64,000 nucleotides of DNA from Thozetella sp. PMI_491 (GCA_021432635.1 MU270138.1:20536-84535); one strand, 5' to 3'; positions 11,107-23,111 are shown, numbered from the stretch's first letter. The notes: generated by a model from the letters alone, not told the origin. Translations and numbers: made by a program.

Positions 11107-13694
11107 CTACCGGATCGTGATCTTAGGCACCACCCACCATTCGTGGAATGCCTTCTCTGGTTTCGGAATTTCTACCTTCCACTCCTTGCCTCTGCCTTCA
11201 TTCTTCCCCTCCGCCGTGTCGGCTCCCGCGAGTGCCTTCTGCAGCGTCGAGACTGCGATGCCCGCCGCAATGGCGCTACGCAGGCCGTTCTTCGTGCCGG
11301 ACAGCCAACGGTCGTGCGCCCGCACTGCGAAAGCCTCCTTGTCCGAAAACTTCCCCAGCACCTCGAACCCACGCTTAGCCCCGGCCACAGCGCGCTCGGC
11401 ATAGTCCAGCAGGCTAGCTGTTGGGCTGTCCGGCTGCTTGGTCGCCCGTTCGAAGGCCGCGAAGGACGGTAGCTCGGGCAGGCCGATTGGTGCGAAGGGC
11501 CGCATCCGGATGTCATAGCGCAGAGAGTCGGTGCTATATGGCCGCGGAGGTGGTTCGATCGCGCGCTCGCGGTACAATACCGTGTACAGGCACGACAGTG
11601 CGTCGGCTAGCTCCCAAGTCACAGCGGCATCGAGCACCATCAAACGAAGATAGTCGAGAGCGCGCCGGAATTGTGCGTCCATCGACGCGGTGTACGGCGT
11701 CGCCTCCTCGAGGCATCGCCTTCGCAGATCGGCCCTCGCGTGCAAGTTGAAGGCCTTGATGCGTTCAGCGTGCTGCGCGCGCGTCTTGGCCAGGTAGCTC
11801 AGATACCAATACATCCCCGCCAACTCATCGGGTTGGTATGTCTCAAGCTCAAAGCCAAGCTGAACGATCCATTCCATGAGCCGGAGCTTATAGAGATAAG
11901 CCCACGACGAGAGGGGCAGGGAATAGACGGGCTCCATGCCGGCGGGTGCCACGGTAGGGTACTGGATGGGCTGCTCCTCGAGTTGGATTTGTAGTAGTTG
12001 GTCAATCTCTTCGGCATCGACTTGCACCGTCTCCCAGTCCTGGATGGAATGGCAGAGCGTCCGACGGACCCGACAGCGATTCTGACAGAAGGCGCGGAGG
12101 ATATCAAAGTAGGACTGAGCTGCCCGTTGTCGGAAGATCTCCATCTGGTGCGCCATCGCAAACCGAGGGTCGTGCGGTGCCTCGACCGCATCATTAGAGG
12201 GGTCTAAGAGCCGGCTGCCAGGGAGTACAGTGATGGCTAGGTCGTCATCCATGACCTGCCGTATGCTGAGGTGCCCCAGAATGATCATGTCCCTAAACAG
12301 AAAACTCTGGAGCAGCGTCCGAATGTAGACCAGTGGCTGCGGCTTCTTGGCTTGGAAGGTTAAGACAAAAGTCTGTCAGATGTCGAGCCGGTCAGTTTTA
12401 TAGGTTTTGATAATAGCATATGAGCGTAGGGAGGGCTATCGCACCATAAGGCTCTGTGAATCCGAATAATAAAGCACATCCAAGACTTCGATGGCATCGT
12501 CGACTAGTTTCTTGAAGTGGTCCCAAGCCTCATCAAAACTCAGCTGGACTATGGGGCGTGGGGGTACGGTGCTTGCGAGTCGGCGCTGTATCTTGGTGCT
12601 AAAAGCCTCGGGCACAGGCACGCCGAGATCATGTCCCAGCTTGATCTGGTCCCAGACGACCTGCATCTGTCTCCAGGGTAGCTTTAGCGACTCAGGCTCG
12701 CTCCTGAGCTCGGATAGCTCGATAGCGCGGAGAAACGCGGTCCTGAACTCGAGGCGGTAGCTAAGAGCGTTGGAAAGCTCGTCGGATATCTTATGCTGGA
12801 TGCTGCCGAGCATCCTACGGGCTTCCAAGATCTCATCTCGGATGTCGTTGTGGTCAATATTTTCTAGCAATGTCCGGTGGTAGTTGTTTGTCACAAAGTC
12901 TTCCTCCTGTTTTGGGTATGAGCTGACTGAAGTCTTTTGACGTGCTAGGAGACTTGCCTCGTAGTAATGTTCGTATTTGATGCGTTCATTCACGTACCAA
13001 CAGGCTTTCAGCAAGCCCAATATGTACGCGCGCAGCACGGTGAGCATGGGGTCTCTCGGGTCTGACTCCTTGCGGTTGCGGATAAAGTCGGCATCCGCTA
13101 GCGTCTCAGGGGCTGGGTTCATCATGGCTTCTATGTAAACGTTGGTGAGAAGCGTCTGGGATAGAGGGTAGCCGAGATGCCATGCCATCTACGAGCAGTT
13201 AGGAAGCTGTGATAAGAGCGATACGGGCTTTCGATCGACGAACTTCTAGGCAGAGAAGCTGGTCTATGATGCCCAGCACTTCTTTGGGGAGTATGGGCCG
13301 CGTGACGTCGAAATCGACATCCAGGGACTCTCCTAGGGCCAAGCAGCCGCTATCCATCTTGGGGTCCATTATCTATGACCAAGCGTCAGAGTCATACTCT
13401 AGTGGCTACCAGTGAGGCCGACTAACCTCGAGAGCCCCGACGGACTCAAAGAGGGTGAAATAGTCATCCTTGACTAGCTCACCGGGCTGCAAGGCTGAGT
13501 GCCTGGATTAGCATCAGGCTGGCCAACGAGAGAAGGGTGGAACTGAGATACATACTCGCAGCCGCATCTTTGAACCGCTCCGTGATGTCTGTGGCGATAA
13601 TTCCCTCGCTCGAGATCCTTGGGGCCGGCGGTTGGGCATCAGGCGTTATCGAAAGCCCTCCCAGCTCTTCACAAATGTGAGCTCGAGATGCCAT
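11107..13694 (-). CDS. MAK10: NatC N-terminal acetyltransferase auxiliary subunit MAK10 (Naa35)
   Basis: Ribosome-associated NatC acetylates the initiator Met of proteins beginning Met-Leu/Ile/Phe/Trp; Mak10 anchors the complex. Five exons (13694-13556, 13494-13427, 13372-13244, 13188-12445, 12372-11107) give 781 residues, close to the yeast protein. The Mak10 hallmark DYFTLFESVGALEIMDPKMDSG is rebuilt only across the second and third exons and supports the model strongly. MAWHLGYPLSQTL follows after a 55-nt intron with a CCTAAC branch point. The second exon's acceptor is CACTCAG|CCTTGCAG; the alternative downstream CAG would bring an immediate stop. The C-terminal half is helical and less conserved. 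The start ATG 13694 sits directly before ASRAHICEELGGL. Catalytic partners MAK3 and MAK31 are not in the window. Confidence 0.93.
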
Positions 13695-14401
13695 GGTTTT
13701 TGGAGGGGGATCGGCCCAAGCTGTCGCTTACCTTGGGAGACAGCCGCCTCGTCCTGTGCCATAATTTTTGGGGACTGCAAGGCAGGAAGAGACAGCTACA
13801 TATACTAAAAACGGACCCAAAGTAAAGGGGGGACGACGAGGGGCCGAGGGAGGAGGTACGGGATCTGCTGGTCGAAAATTGTTGGTCCGGCGAAGGCCTT
13901 AGGCGGGCACACCGGACCCGCGGAAGTTGTCTGCTATGACCCACGAGGCAAGGAATAGCAGTTGCGACTGCGCGCCCCATCCCAGTCCTGCAGCGCCGCT
14001 CACCGTGCGATTCGAGCAGAGCAGAGCTACGGCAATTGAAAACGACTGTGCCTTACAGAGAGCCCAGGCTCAAGCAAGCGAGTGCCAAAGCTTACGGGGT
14101 CGAAACAAGAAGATAGACGTGGTAGCTAGGGCGGCTCGCCTGAGGTAGGCTCCGCTTGCAGCAAGAGCTCCCTCCACAATACGGCATCGGCGGACGGCAG
14201 CAGCAGCATGATCTAAAGGACACAGGGTCCAATTCGAGTTGCTTTTATCGAATGCTCCCCATTATGGTACAATTGTCCTTGCATCGTAGCGCGCCGGTTC
14301 CAGGCGGCCACAGCGGCACCTCCCACTCGTCTATAGCACATGTACAGCGCATCCTCCATCTCTCCTGTCGCTCTCGCTAGCCTTTCCGAGCTGGATCATA
14401 T
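13695..14401. other. MAK10 promoter / ATP15 3' region
   Basis: Head of MAK10 facing the tail of ATP15, both on the minus strand. Nothing else is recognised. Confidence 0.55.
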
Positions 14402-14836
14402 CTATGCCGAGCCAGCCTTCTCGGTCGCCGCGGCGGCGTTCACTTCGTTAAGGTTCTTGACCTCGCCCTGCTTGCCGTTCTGTCGGTGCGCGAAATCCGG
14501 TCGTCAGTCCTCCGTGGGAATGGAATGGCCTGGGTCGACCTCTCCCGGCCGGTAGTGCGGGAATAAAGAGATGAGCAAAACTTACCGACCACTTGGCAAA
14601 CCGCAGGTCCGACTCGCCGCGGCGCTCGGCGACCAGTCGACTCTCCTCCTTCAGGCTTCGGCGCACGACGCGGGAGGCGACGGCGAGGTAGCGGTTGTAG
14701 CTGTTCGAAAATTCCACGGTCAGTCCTCCCTCTCTGCTGGTCTCTCGGGCCTTGGGGCCGCCATTGGCCCTCGGCACGGCGATGAAAAAGCGGCTAGAAC
14801 TCACGTAATGCCAGCGGCCTTCCAAGCGAACGTCAT
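14402..14836 (-). CDS. ATP15: Mitochondrial F1-ATP synthase epsilon subunit (ATP15)
   Basis: A small central-stalk subunit of the F1 sector in the mitochondrial matrix. Three exons (14836-14805, 14700-14586, 14479-14402) give 74 residues, too fragmented to appear as one open frame. The protein starts MTFAWKAAGITYNRYLAVAS and continues VVRRSLKEE, then ELRFAKW-type sequence (here DLRFAKWS) and NGKQGEVKNLNE, which matches fungal epsilon subunits throughout. Introns of 104 and 106 nt have GTGAGT and GTAAGT donors and fall after codon 10 (phase 2) and after codon 49 (phase 0). As usual for this subunit there is no cleavable presequence; the amphipathic N terminus doubles as targeting signal (known for the family). 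It lies upstream of and in the same orientation as QCR2's 3' end, but there is no evidence for co-transcription. Confidence 0.93.
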
Positions 14837-15432
14837 TTTGGCGGATTTGTGAGGGCGGGGGGGTGTTTGGTATGGGGACGGAGAGTTGCGAGGTTCGAGA
14901 GCGAGTCGATCCGGTGTTTGGCTGCGAGAAAACCATTCGGCTCCAACTTCGAGATTCCCCGGCAGCCGCAAAGCTCCGCATCACGTGACATTGCATCCTC
15001 AGAGCACCTCCCGTTAAAGTCCCCCCCAGCTGCATCTTCATCGCCGTAGTTCTACCCATTGTGGAAATATAAACCTCTATGGTTTCAATTGATGTTTCCA
15101 GCCCCGCAGGCGGCTGCATGATGCGGTTCACCCAGGTAATTACGACTAGGAGCGCCTCTACGTAGGGCCAAGCCAGGGGTGCTGAGGCCTCAAGCTAGAG
15201 CTGCACATGATTTCTCAAAGACGTCTCTTCCATTCAAAGCCCCTCGTTACACGGCTCGTGCTTTTTACAGTCAAGCTGCAGTACATCAACTTGAAGGAAA
15301 GGGGATCGAGTAAGTCTAGAGGGTTACTATATGCACAAAGGAGTCGCCCCGGGTCTACAACGGTTGATGCTGTTGATACACTTTTCCCCCATCCATCATT
15401 CCTCACCCCGACCGCCGGAGCTCTTCGCCGCT
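14837..15432. other. Intergenic ATP15 promoter / QCR2 3' region
   Basis: Contains the ATP15 promoter and the QCR2 terminator region on the minus strand. No further gene seen. Confidence 0.55.
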
Positions 15433-17017
15433 CTATACCTTGAGACCGAGCTCCTCGGCATACGGCAGCACAAAGAGGTCTCCCACCGCCGCAACAGTAG
15501 CCTTGCTGTCTAATAGGGCCTTGGCAGCCTGCAGTCTGGTCAATATCTTGGTGGATGTGGGGGTTTCGAGGAAGGGAGACTTACGGTCTTGAGCTTGTCT
15601 GCCGTGACCGATTCCAGAGCCTTGACGGTCTCGGCAACCTGGAGGGGCTTGCCTCCGTGGACTAGGTTCGCACCGGCGTGGACGATGCCGGTTCCGCTCA
15701 GCTCGCTCCTGGCCAGGAGGTCGAACTTAGCCTTAGCGATCGCCTTAGTGAGGTCTTCCTTAGACACGGAGCCGTCGGCAATGCTCTTGAGGGCCTTGGC
15801 AGACTCCTCGGCGGCTTTCCGGACGGCGGGGGCGGAGCCGTTGATCTGGATGGCCAGGAGGCCGGCATCAGAGTAGGCGTAGTTGGTGGCGTGAGCCTGG
15901 GCACCGGGGGCCGTGGCAGCGGCCTTGGAGAGCAGGCTGAAGCCAGGAGCCCACTTGATGTTGGTCTCGCCTCCCAGCAGGGAAACGAGGACGTCGACCT
16001 CGGGGGTGTTGGAGCCGAGCGAGGCACCCGAGAAGCCGAGCACTAGCGAGTTGGGGCCCTGGTGAGCAACGCGCTGCTCGCCGCCGAAGTACTTGGAGGC
16101 AGTTGAGGTCAGCTGCTTAGCCGAGCTCTCGGGCACGGCCCGGAAGAAAGGCTCCATCCACTTGCTGAGGCCGATCTGGGTGGCACCATCGGCGACGACA
16201 GCAATGTTGGACTTGGTGTAGGCAGCCTCGGCAAAGGCGGCAACCGAGTGCTCGTTGAGGTAGCTGCCGACGGGAGTCGAGGCAGTAGGGTACAGAGGCG
16301 AGCCGAGGCCGTTGTGGAAGGCAACGGCATGGGCGGCATCCAGAGCCAGGTCAGCAGCACCAATCTTTGCCTGCTTGAGGTGCAGAGACCGCTCCACGTC
16401 CTCGTGGAACTCGAAAGCTAGAAATCCATCAGCTAATGTCCGGGTTTCCCGCCGATTCTTCTACCCCATCTAGCTTCCCGGCGGGCATCACGTACTGGTG
16501 TACTTTGTCTGGGCAATGACCTCGGCAAGGAGCTCGGTGAAGTAAGGCAAGTGCTCCCGGAGGAAGCTGGCCTGAACGATGAGGGCCTCGCGGGTGTGGT
16601 ATGCGGTCAATTGGCCTCCCAGGAGCTCAGACTCTCGCGTGATTCGAAGGCCGGAGCGCTTGACGGTGTTCTGGAGTTGAGGTTGAAAATTAGCTCATGG
16701 GGCTCGCGCCATCGTGATGCACGCCGGTCGTCCGCGGCAGCAAAACAACGCACCTTGAAGGCAAACTCCTCGAGACCGACGGTCAGGCCAGGAAGGGGCT
16801 CATATCGAGTGCCCGCCTTGGCCACGATGGCGAGGCGGGTGACGGGACCGTTGTCGTCCCGCGAGGCGACCTTGACCCCGGCGATGCTTGTAGGCTCGTA
16901 TGATGCGGAAGTAGGACCCGAGGCAGTCGCGGCAGCGAAGCCACGCTGGGAGAGCTTTCCAACGGGGCGGCGGAGGGCCGCCTGGCTTCCCCTCGTGAGA
17001 GCCGACCGGGAGAGCAT
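15433..17017 (-). CDS. QCR2: Cytochrome bc1 complex core protein 2 (QCR2)
   Basis: Structural core subunit of respiratory complex III in the mitochondrial inner membrane, a catalytically inactive relative of the mitochondrial processing peptidase. Four exons (17017-16754, 16670-16496, 16417-15585, 15528-15433) give 455 residues, the usual size for filamentous fungi. The N terminus is a presequence rich in Arg/Ser with no acidic residues to about residue 30 (MLSRSALTRGSQAALRRP). The M16-like fold is visible: GVKVASRDDNGPVTRLAIVAKAGTRYEP, then GLEEFAFKNTVKR and ELLGGQLTAYHTRE. No HXXEH zinc motif is present, as expected for core 2. The last exon encodes 31 residues ending EELGLKV. Splice junctions restore KYTTFEFHEDVER, conserved in the family. 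Confidence 0.94.
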
Positions 17018-17726
17018 GGTGAGAGGGGGTTTTTGTCGTCAATTGACACTGTAAGAGTCTGCGACGCACGATTGAAGGGAGCTTCACTCAGCGAAAATTG
17101 GCCGGGTCGAACACCTCAATTGCCTCGATTCGGATTGGACGGGCTTGGGGGATGGAAAAACAGCTAAGCCGAGCGGCCGGAACTTGGAAGGGCCTGGGGC
17201 CTGAGGCCACTAGTTTGTTACCTAGGTGGATACTGGCCTGTTGAAGAGAGTGGTCAACCACAGGGAAGAAAAAAAAAGAGAGAGCACGGGCCAGTTTCTG
17301 ACTCTTCTCCCCAGCCAGCACCCCCCTCCAGCCCATTTTTTTGTTATGCAAGGCTGCACAACATCGCCCTAACCTGTGAATCATCGCACCCGGCCTGACG
17401 CACAAGGAGCTGCCCCGCGTCACAGCGTGGCCCACCCAGCTATTGTTCACCCGCCTAGGAGCGCCAGAAAAAAAAAGTTCAAGATCGAATTCCACCCCAC
17501 CTCTGCTCGATCGATCGAAAAGAAAACCTGGCCAAAAATCCTGGAGCCTGCCTCACCCTCGCATGCTTCGGATATCAATGCCTGCTTCCAGGTAGTAACT
17601 GTGGCTGCTCTAGAGATAGTGAGAGGATCTCTAGACGCCAGAACCTCGTCAGCAGCCGAACCCCTGCCGCATCTTTCAAACCCCCTTCTACCAAACGACC
17701 GACACCCCTCGAGTCGCCAACTGGCA
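17018..17726. other. Divergent promoter region between QCR2 and RPC82
   Basis: About 0.7 kb between two divergent start codons. No coding sequence is supported here. Confidence 0.6.
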
Positions 17727-19975
17727 ATGTTGGTGGTGAGTCAAGAGTCGCGAGAGCCTAGGCACAAACACAATGCTTACCCTCGCCCGAAAAGACCAAA
17801 AACTTAGCAGAGTTCTGCACTCTGCTCGTAGAAGAGCTCTATGGCGAGCTCTCCTCGGTACGTAACCCTCGTCCTAGTGGGGGCCTGTGGTTCGCTCCGT
17901 GCTGCTGGCTCGAGACTGACCCTATGCAAACACAGAGGATCTTTGCCGCTCTCCTCCACAAGGGTCGCTCGACCCTTGCCCTGCTCGTCCAGTACACCGC
18001 CCTCACGCCGAGCCAAGTTCGCCACGGCATCGCCGTCCTGTTCCAGCACAACCTCCTGTATTGGCACACTGACTACTGGGCAAACATCACTTTGTACGAG
18101 GCCAATGTAGCCCGCGCCTACCACCTGATCCGGACGGGCAAGATCTTGGAGATGGTCGAAAGCTCCATGGGTACCCCTGCAAAGGATGTAATCCAGAATC
18201 TCTTCCTGCTCGGCCAGACGCGCCTCGGCGACCTGATGGACGCATACCAGCAAAAGATTGAAAGGGCGAACGGGACGATCGGCGATGCTCATGCCGATTT
18301 GGAAGGCGAGGGTGCCGACGAAGAAGCACCTAATGGTGTCAACGGCGATGTGCCCCATCCGAAACCTAAGGACGACCTCGTCATCAAGAGCACTGCGCAC
18401 CTGAACTCGGTCCTCTGCAACCTGGTAAAGGCGGATCTCGTCGAGGTGCTCCACAAAAGATCGTTCAACAGCCCCGAGGACATCGAGAACGACGTGATTG
18501 ACGAGGTGGAAAAGAACCTCTATCCGCTCGGCGTCAAAGGAGGCAAAGGGAAGCAGGAATTCGACGATAAGGTGGCCGAATATCTGCGCAAGATCCGAGC
18601 AGACTCCAAGACTCTCAAGCGTAAGCTCGATTACAGCAGCTCGTCTGGTGCGAAGCGGCGGAAGCTCTTCAACGGAGGTGGCACCAACGGGACCAATGGG
18701 GTCAACGGCACCAACGGCGTCCACGAGGAGGACGAACACGACCTAGATCCTCGACTTGATGTAAGTGCGAAGCTAGCGGCGTCGCAGTAGGGAGCAGAAC
18801 TGATGCCATCCGCAGCCTGACGTGGTCGTTCGTGTTAACTACGAGAAGTGCATTGTTAACCTCCGGAACCGCCGCCTCGTCCAGGCCGCCATCGAGGTAT
18901 ACGGGGAGACCACCGGCCACGTGTACGCCGCCGTCCTGAAGCAGCTGACCAAGAACCTCGCCCGTTGCCGGCTGGACCCCAAGATGGACTTTGGCACTAT
19001 CGACGAGGAAGACGAGCCGCTCCCTGCCGAGTCTGTGCGGACGCTCGACATTCTCGACAACATAAAGACATCCCTCGACCTATCCTTCGGCATCGGGAAG
19101 GCTCCATCTAGCGAGATCTCGCGGAAGGCGGCCGAGCAGCTGCAAAAGGACCCCCCGCTGGAGCCTATCTTCGTGCCCGAGGTCGAAGTCGATGGCGATG
19201 CGAGCAGCGACGAGGATGAGGACGAGAGCGATGCGTCCTCGGATGCGGGCTCGGACGACCTCATGCCGGAGCCCGACACCAAGATGAGCGGCACCGCCAA
19301 CGGCAAGGTCAAGTTCGCTGATGCAGCAAACCTGAAGGAAGAACCCCGCGCCGACCGCCCCACGCAGCTGCGGCAGCACCTGCTGTTGCTGTCCGAGAGC
19401 GACCACGGATTCCTCCGGCACTGCGGCCAGCAAGAGTGGACGGTCGATTTCGATCGGCTCATCCGCCGGCTCCGCGAGGAAGAGCTGGACGCCACCATCG
19501 AGAAGGTGTCGGGTCGCAAAGGCCTCCGCCTGGTCCGCATCCTCCGCCGGAACGGCAAGCTGGACGAGAAGACGCTGCAGAGCGTCAGCCTCCTGACCAA
19601 GTCGGAGGTGCAGCCCAAGATGCTAGAGATGCAGCTCGCGGGCTTCGTCCACATTCAGGAGGTGCCCAAGGACAGCAAGGCGGATCCCAAGAAGTCCATC
19701 TTCCTGTGGTTCTGCGACACGGACCGGTCCTTGGGCCAGCTGCTGGATTCGTCCTACAAGACAATGGTTCGCACCTTGCAGACACTGGAGGTGCGGCGCC
19801 AGAAGGAGAAGGACGTACTGGACCTGACGAAGCGGACAGACGTGCGGGGGCGCGAGAAGGAGGTGATGCGCAAAGAGTACTTTGACCGGTACTCGCTGTT
19901 CCTGGAGCAGGAGCGCAAGCTGTTCGGCCAGATCATGCGGCTCGACGATTTGATCGGACTCCTTCGCGACTTTTA
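17727..19975 (+). CDS. RPC82: RNA polymerase III subunit RPC3/C82
   Basis: Part of the C82-C34-C31 subcomplex that lets Pol III initiate on tRNA and 5S genes. Exons 17727-17735, 17795-17857, 17936-18760 and 18816-19975 (stop included) give about 685 residues. The first coding exon is only ATGTTGGTG, followed by a GTGAGT donor and an AAAAG acceptor; splicing yields MLVTKNLAEFCTLLVEELYG, which fits the family start, whereas the ATG at 17773 is out of frame and preceded by stops. N-terminal winged-helix repeats (RIFAALLHKGRSTLALLVQYT, then VRHGIAVLFQHNLLYW) are clear. A disordered insert holds a basic GAKRRKLF segment and NGTNG repeats, and a second acidic Ser/Asp linker lies near 19200-19260. 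The C terminus ends LFGQIMRLDDLIGLLRDF. The TAG stop occupies about 19974-19976. Confidence 0.92.
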
Positions 19976-19976
19976 G

Positions 19977-21023
19977 CGTCGGACGCCCCCCAAGGCGCCT
20001 GAAGCATGTTTTCAGTCACCACGAGTTGCATCGGCGGCGTCTAGGCATATGTTGTCATGGTGCATTTGCACGGCGTTAACTGCTAGTATGTCTTTTTTTT
20101 TGCCTGGCAAGGCAGGCAGGGGCTATATCCAGATGAGCGGTCTCTCCTGCCCGGATGGACAGACCAAGGGACAAAGGACTTTCAAAAGCGCAAGGGGGGA
20201 AGGGGGACATGCCAACAGTAGGCCAACGCTGTAGAATGCTATATACACGTTTGCTCGGCTACTGTTTTGCGAGGGAATTGCCCATGCCCTAACTGCCTGC
20301 ACTGTGACCTTCGCTGACCTACCTAAGAATTTGGTTAACAGTGGCCGAGTTGGCTCCGTAGGGCCGGGAAGGCTTGTTAGGCATAGTATTGGCTGGTCTA
20401 AAGCGGCCGTTCAGCAGCTACAGTAGGGTCCATTTATTGGGGATAGTCCACTACGCAACGCCTGCGTCCATACTGCCAAGCAGTCCGCTGTACACCCGAG
20501 CTAGATGCTTTTCTAGGATAGAAGATACTTTCACGGGCAATTCTGTAGTTACTAACCGCCGGCCTCGTCTTTTTCAGTGCATGTGAACTCTTTGCGTCGT
20601 GCATTGCATGCTCGTGTGATCGAATAGCTGCTGCCAACGGCCGCAGGGACCGTCCCAAGCATATAGCCCTGGGCCAATACCGGCGTGGCACGCCTAAAAA
20701 TTTCAGGGATCACCCACTGTCCCGCTAAACCATTCCGCTCTCGGAGCTAGTGAGGTGCAAGGTTGGCCCAAGCTTCAAATTTTTGCCAAATTTCCTGCGC
20801 GCATGAGCACATCGGGGATTAAAATCGCTATCATTGCGGGAGCAGTCGGTCCATACTCCGTAGAAGCTTTTTTTTTCCTCACCAAGGTTGTAATACGCTT
20901 TCTCTGTCACTCATTTTCTCCCCCTCCCCTCACCGTTTGTCGCTGCCCCCCCCTCGGCTCGTTCTTTTGCGTCCATTGGTCTCTTGTGCATCCAGTTTAT
21001 CGCCGAATCCATCCTTCGCCAAC
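19977..21023. other. Intergenic: RPC82 3' region and GGC1 promoter
   Basis: About 1 kb without a supported gene. A pyrimidine-rich stretch precedes the GGC1 start. No tRNA or 5S rRNA pattern was recognised. Confidence 0.55.
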
Positions 21024-22262
21024 ATGTCACCCCCAGTGGCTGCCGGACAACAGAAGGAGTCGAACCTGGCTCGTCTGCTGGGATCCGGTGCGGTTGCTCC
21101 CCCAGTCTGGGTAGAAGGCGCAGAGGGGCTAATAGAAGTGCAGGCTCGGCGGGCATCGCCGAATTGGCTGTCTTCCACCCGGTACGAACCCGCTGCAGGC
21201 CATGCGAAGGCGCCCGGAAATACCACTAACAAAGCGGTGGGCAGGTCGACACAATCGCGAAGCGGCTCATGAGCAACGAGACGAAGGTACGGCTGCACCA
21301 GGGGGCCGCTCCAGCGTGACCCCCGGCTCCCTACACTCCCGAGACGTACCAGTGCTGACGGGCGCGGGCGTGCGTACACAGGTATCCGGTCTCTCGCAGC
21401 TCAACTCGGTCATCTTCAAGGACAAGGCCTCGGCGCCGCTGGGGCGCAAATTCGTCTCCCTGTTCCCGGGTCTGGGCTATGCGGCGGGCTATAAGGTGCT
21501 GCAGAGGATATACAAGTACGGCGGCCAGCCGGTGGCGCGCGACTACCTGACGGCGCACTACGGCCGTGACTTCGAGAACGCCTTCGGCAAGAAGACGGGC
21601 AAGGCCATCCTGCACTCGACCGCCGGAAGTCTGATCGGCATTGGCGAGATCGTGCTCCTGCCCCTCGATGTCCTCAAGATCAAGCGCCAGACAAACCCCG
21701 AGGCGTTCCGCGGCCGTGGCGTCCTTAAGATCGTCAAGGATGAGGGCTTCGGCCTGTACCGCGGCTGGGGCTGGACGGCGGCCCGAAACGCCCCCGGCTC
21801 GTTTGCGGTACGTACTTGACGGTGCCTGCCTCTCGTGACCCGCATGCTAACGGTGCACAGCTCTTCGGCGGCTCCGCCTTCGCCAAGGAGTTCCTCTTCG
21901 GCCTCCAGGACTACAACAAGGCGACGTGGTTCCAGAACTTTATCGCCTCCATCGCCGGCGCCTCGGCCTCGCTCGTCGTGTCGGCGCCGCTCGACGTCAT
22001 CAAGACGCGCATCCAGAACCGCAACTTTGACAACCCCGAGAGCGGCTTCCGCATCCTGACCAACATGGCCCGGCACGAGGGTTTCTCCAGCTTCTTCAAG
22101 GGGCTCGTGCCTAAGGTAAGCCTGCAGCCCCCCTCCCCGCTAGAGCTCTACAACTGACGCGCCTCGCAGCTGCTCATGACCGGCCCCAAGCTGGTCTTCT
22201 CCTTCTGGTTGGCGCAGACCCTGATCCCTGCATTCGATGCCGCCATCACTGGCAAGAAGTAG
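21024..22262 (+). CDS. GGC1: Mitochondrial GTP/GDP carrier (GGC1/YHM1)
   Basis: Exchanges matrix GDP for cytosolic GTP across the inner membrane; in yeast its loss disturbs iron handling and mtDNA. Six exons (21024-21087, 21144-21181, 21245-21286, 21382-21807, 21861-22115, 22170-22262) give 305 residues, as in yeast. The start MSPPVAAGQQKESNLARLLGSG is typical of this carrier. Splicing builds SAGIAELAVFHP and VDTIAKRLMSNETK from two tiny exons of 38 and 42 nt, so the first carrier signature (HPVDTIAKR) spans an intron. The second and third are PLDVLKIKR and PLDVIKTRI. NPEAFRGRG after the second signature is diagnostic of GGC1. All introns are GT-AG. Family assignment is firm. Confidence 0.94.
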
Positions 22263-23022
22263 ACCGGGAGAGAAAAGGAGATGGCGGAGAAGCGATGGCT
22301 TGGTGTCCAAAAGAAAAAGGGATGGGAAATGTTTTATACACACTCGGGGAACGTCTCTATATACGAGACTACCGGCAGTAATGCGGGAGGTTCATGAAGT
22401 CAGGCGTTTGGGGGGATGAGCCTAGACACGCGCACAAGCGGACCTTGTTCCGTCGGCCCGCTTGGCCATATCGACTCTTGGTCGAAATACTTTTACTACT
22501 AGACGATCCAGATAAGGACAATGTATTCTCAACTCTTCAGCTGATACTGTTAGTATAGCTATGCGGTAAGATCCATTATTCTAGGAACCCGTCGTCATGT
22601 TGGCAGTGCATTGGGGAAGCCACGGGCCGAGTGAGTCTTCTCCATGCTCACATTTCTTGGAGAATCTACACTTAATTATGTCTTACATGTGCTGATTTAT
22701 ATCGCACAGCAAGCACGAACTCGTCACGTCAGGGACTGGGTGCACTATCTCAAGTGCATAGATGCAGGAAAAAAATCCATGATAGGATAGAAACCCAAAG
22801 GTAGTTGGACCCGAAATATGGTGTGGGTTGTGGGCCCAGCATTTTCAGATTGAATCGCGGGCACAATCAAGATCCTCACCCAGATTCTCTCTTCCAGAAA
22901 GCAAGAGCCAGCTTGCGCAGGAAGGAGCGGCCACGACAGAACTTTTCTAGATCGATTACTAAAGGGAGAAAAAACTGGATATCCTCATGAGAGTGAGAAG
23001 ATGGAAGATGCCAAGTAAGAGC
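22263..23022. other. Intergenic region downstream of GGC1
   Basis: GGC1 3' UTR and sequence leading to the tRNA gene. It has lower GC than the neighbouring genes and no gene is seen. Confidence 0.5.
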
Positions 23023-23027
23023 AAAAA
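23023..23027 (-). terminator. Pol III terminator of tRNA-Arg
   Basis: A run of five T on the minus strand lies three bases past the 3' end of the tRNA, the standard RNA polymerase III stop signal. Confidence 0.75.
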
Positions 23028-23029
23028 GA

Positions 23030-23111
23030 TGACCACGCTGGGGGTCGAACCCAGAATCTCCTGATGTCTACGATATCGTAGTCAGACGCCTTGCCATTGG
23101 GCCACGCGGCC
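23030..23111 (-). tRNA. tRNA-Arg(ACG) with a 10-nt intron
   Basis: On the minus strand a full cloverleaf can be drawn. The acceptor stem GGCCGCG pairs with CGTGGTC (two G-U pairs) and the discriminator is A. A D arm closes on GCC/GGC. The anticodon stem TCTGA pairs with TCAGG, the variable loop is AGATT, and a perfect T arm CTGGG-TTCGACC-CCCAG contains the B box. The anticodon ACG is at 23079-23077, in loop context CT-ACG-A. The anticodon loop is interrupted after the base 3' of the anticodon by about ten bases (TATCGTAGAC, 23075-23066), the canonical position for a tRNA intron; intron and anticodon form the palindrome CTACGAT/ATCGTAG. Mature length is 72 nt without CCA. It decodes CGU (and CGC/CGA by inosine). 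Confidence 0.88.
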
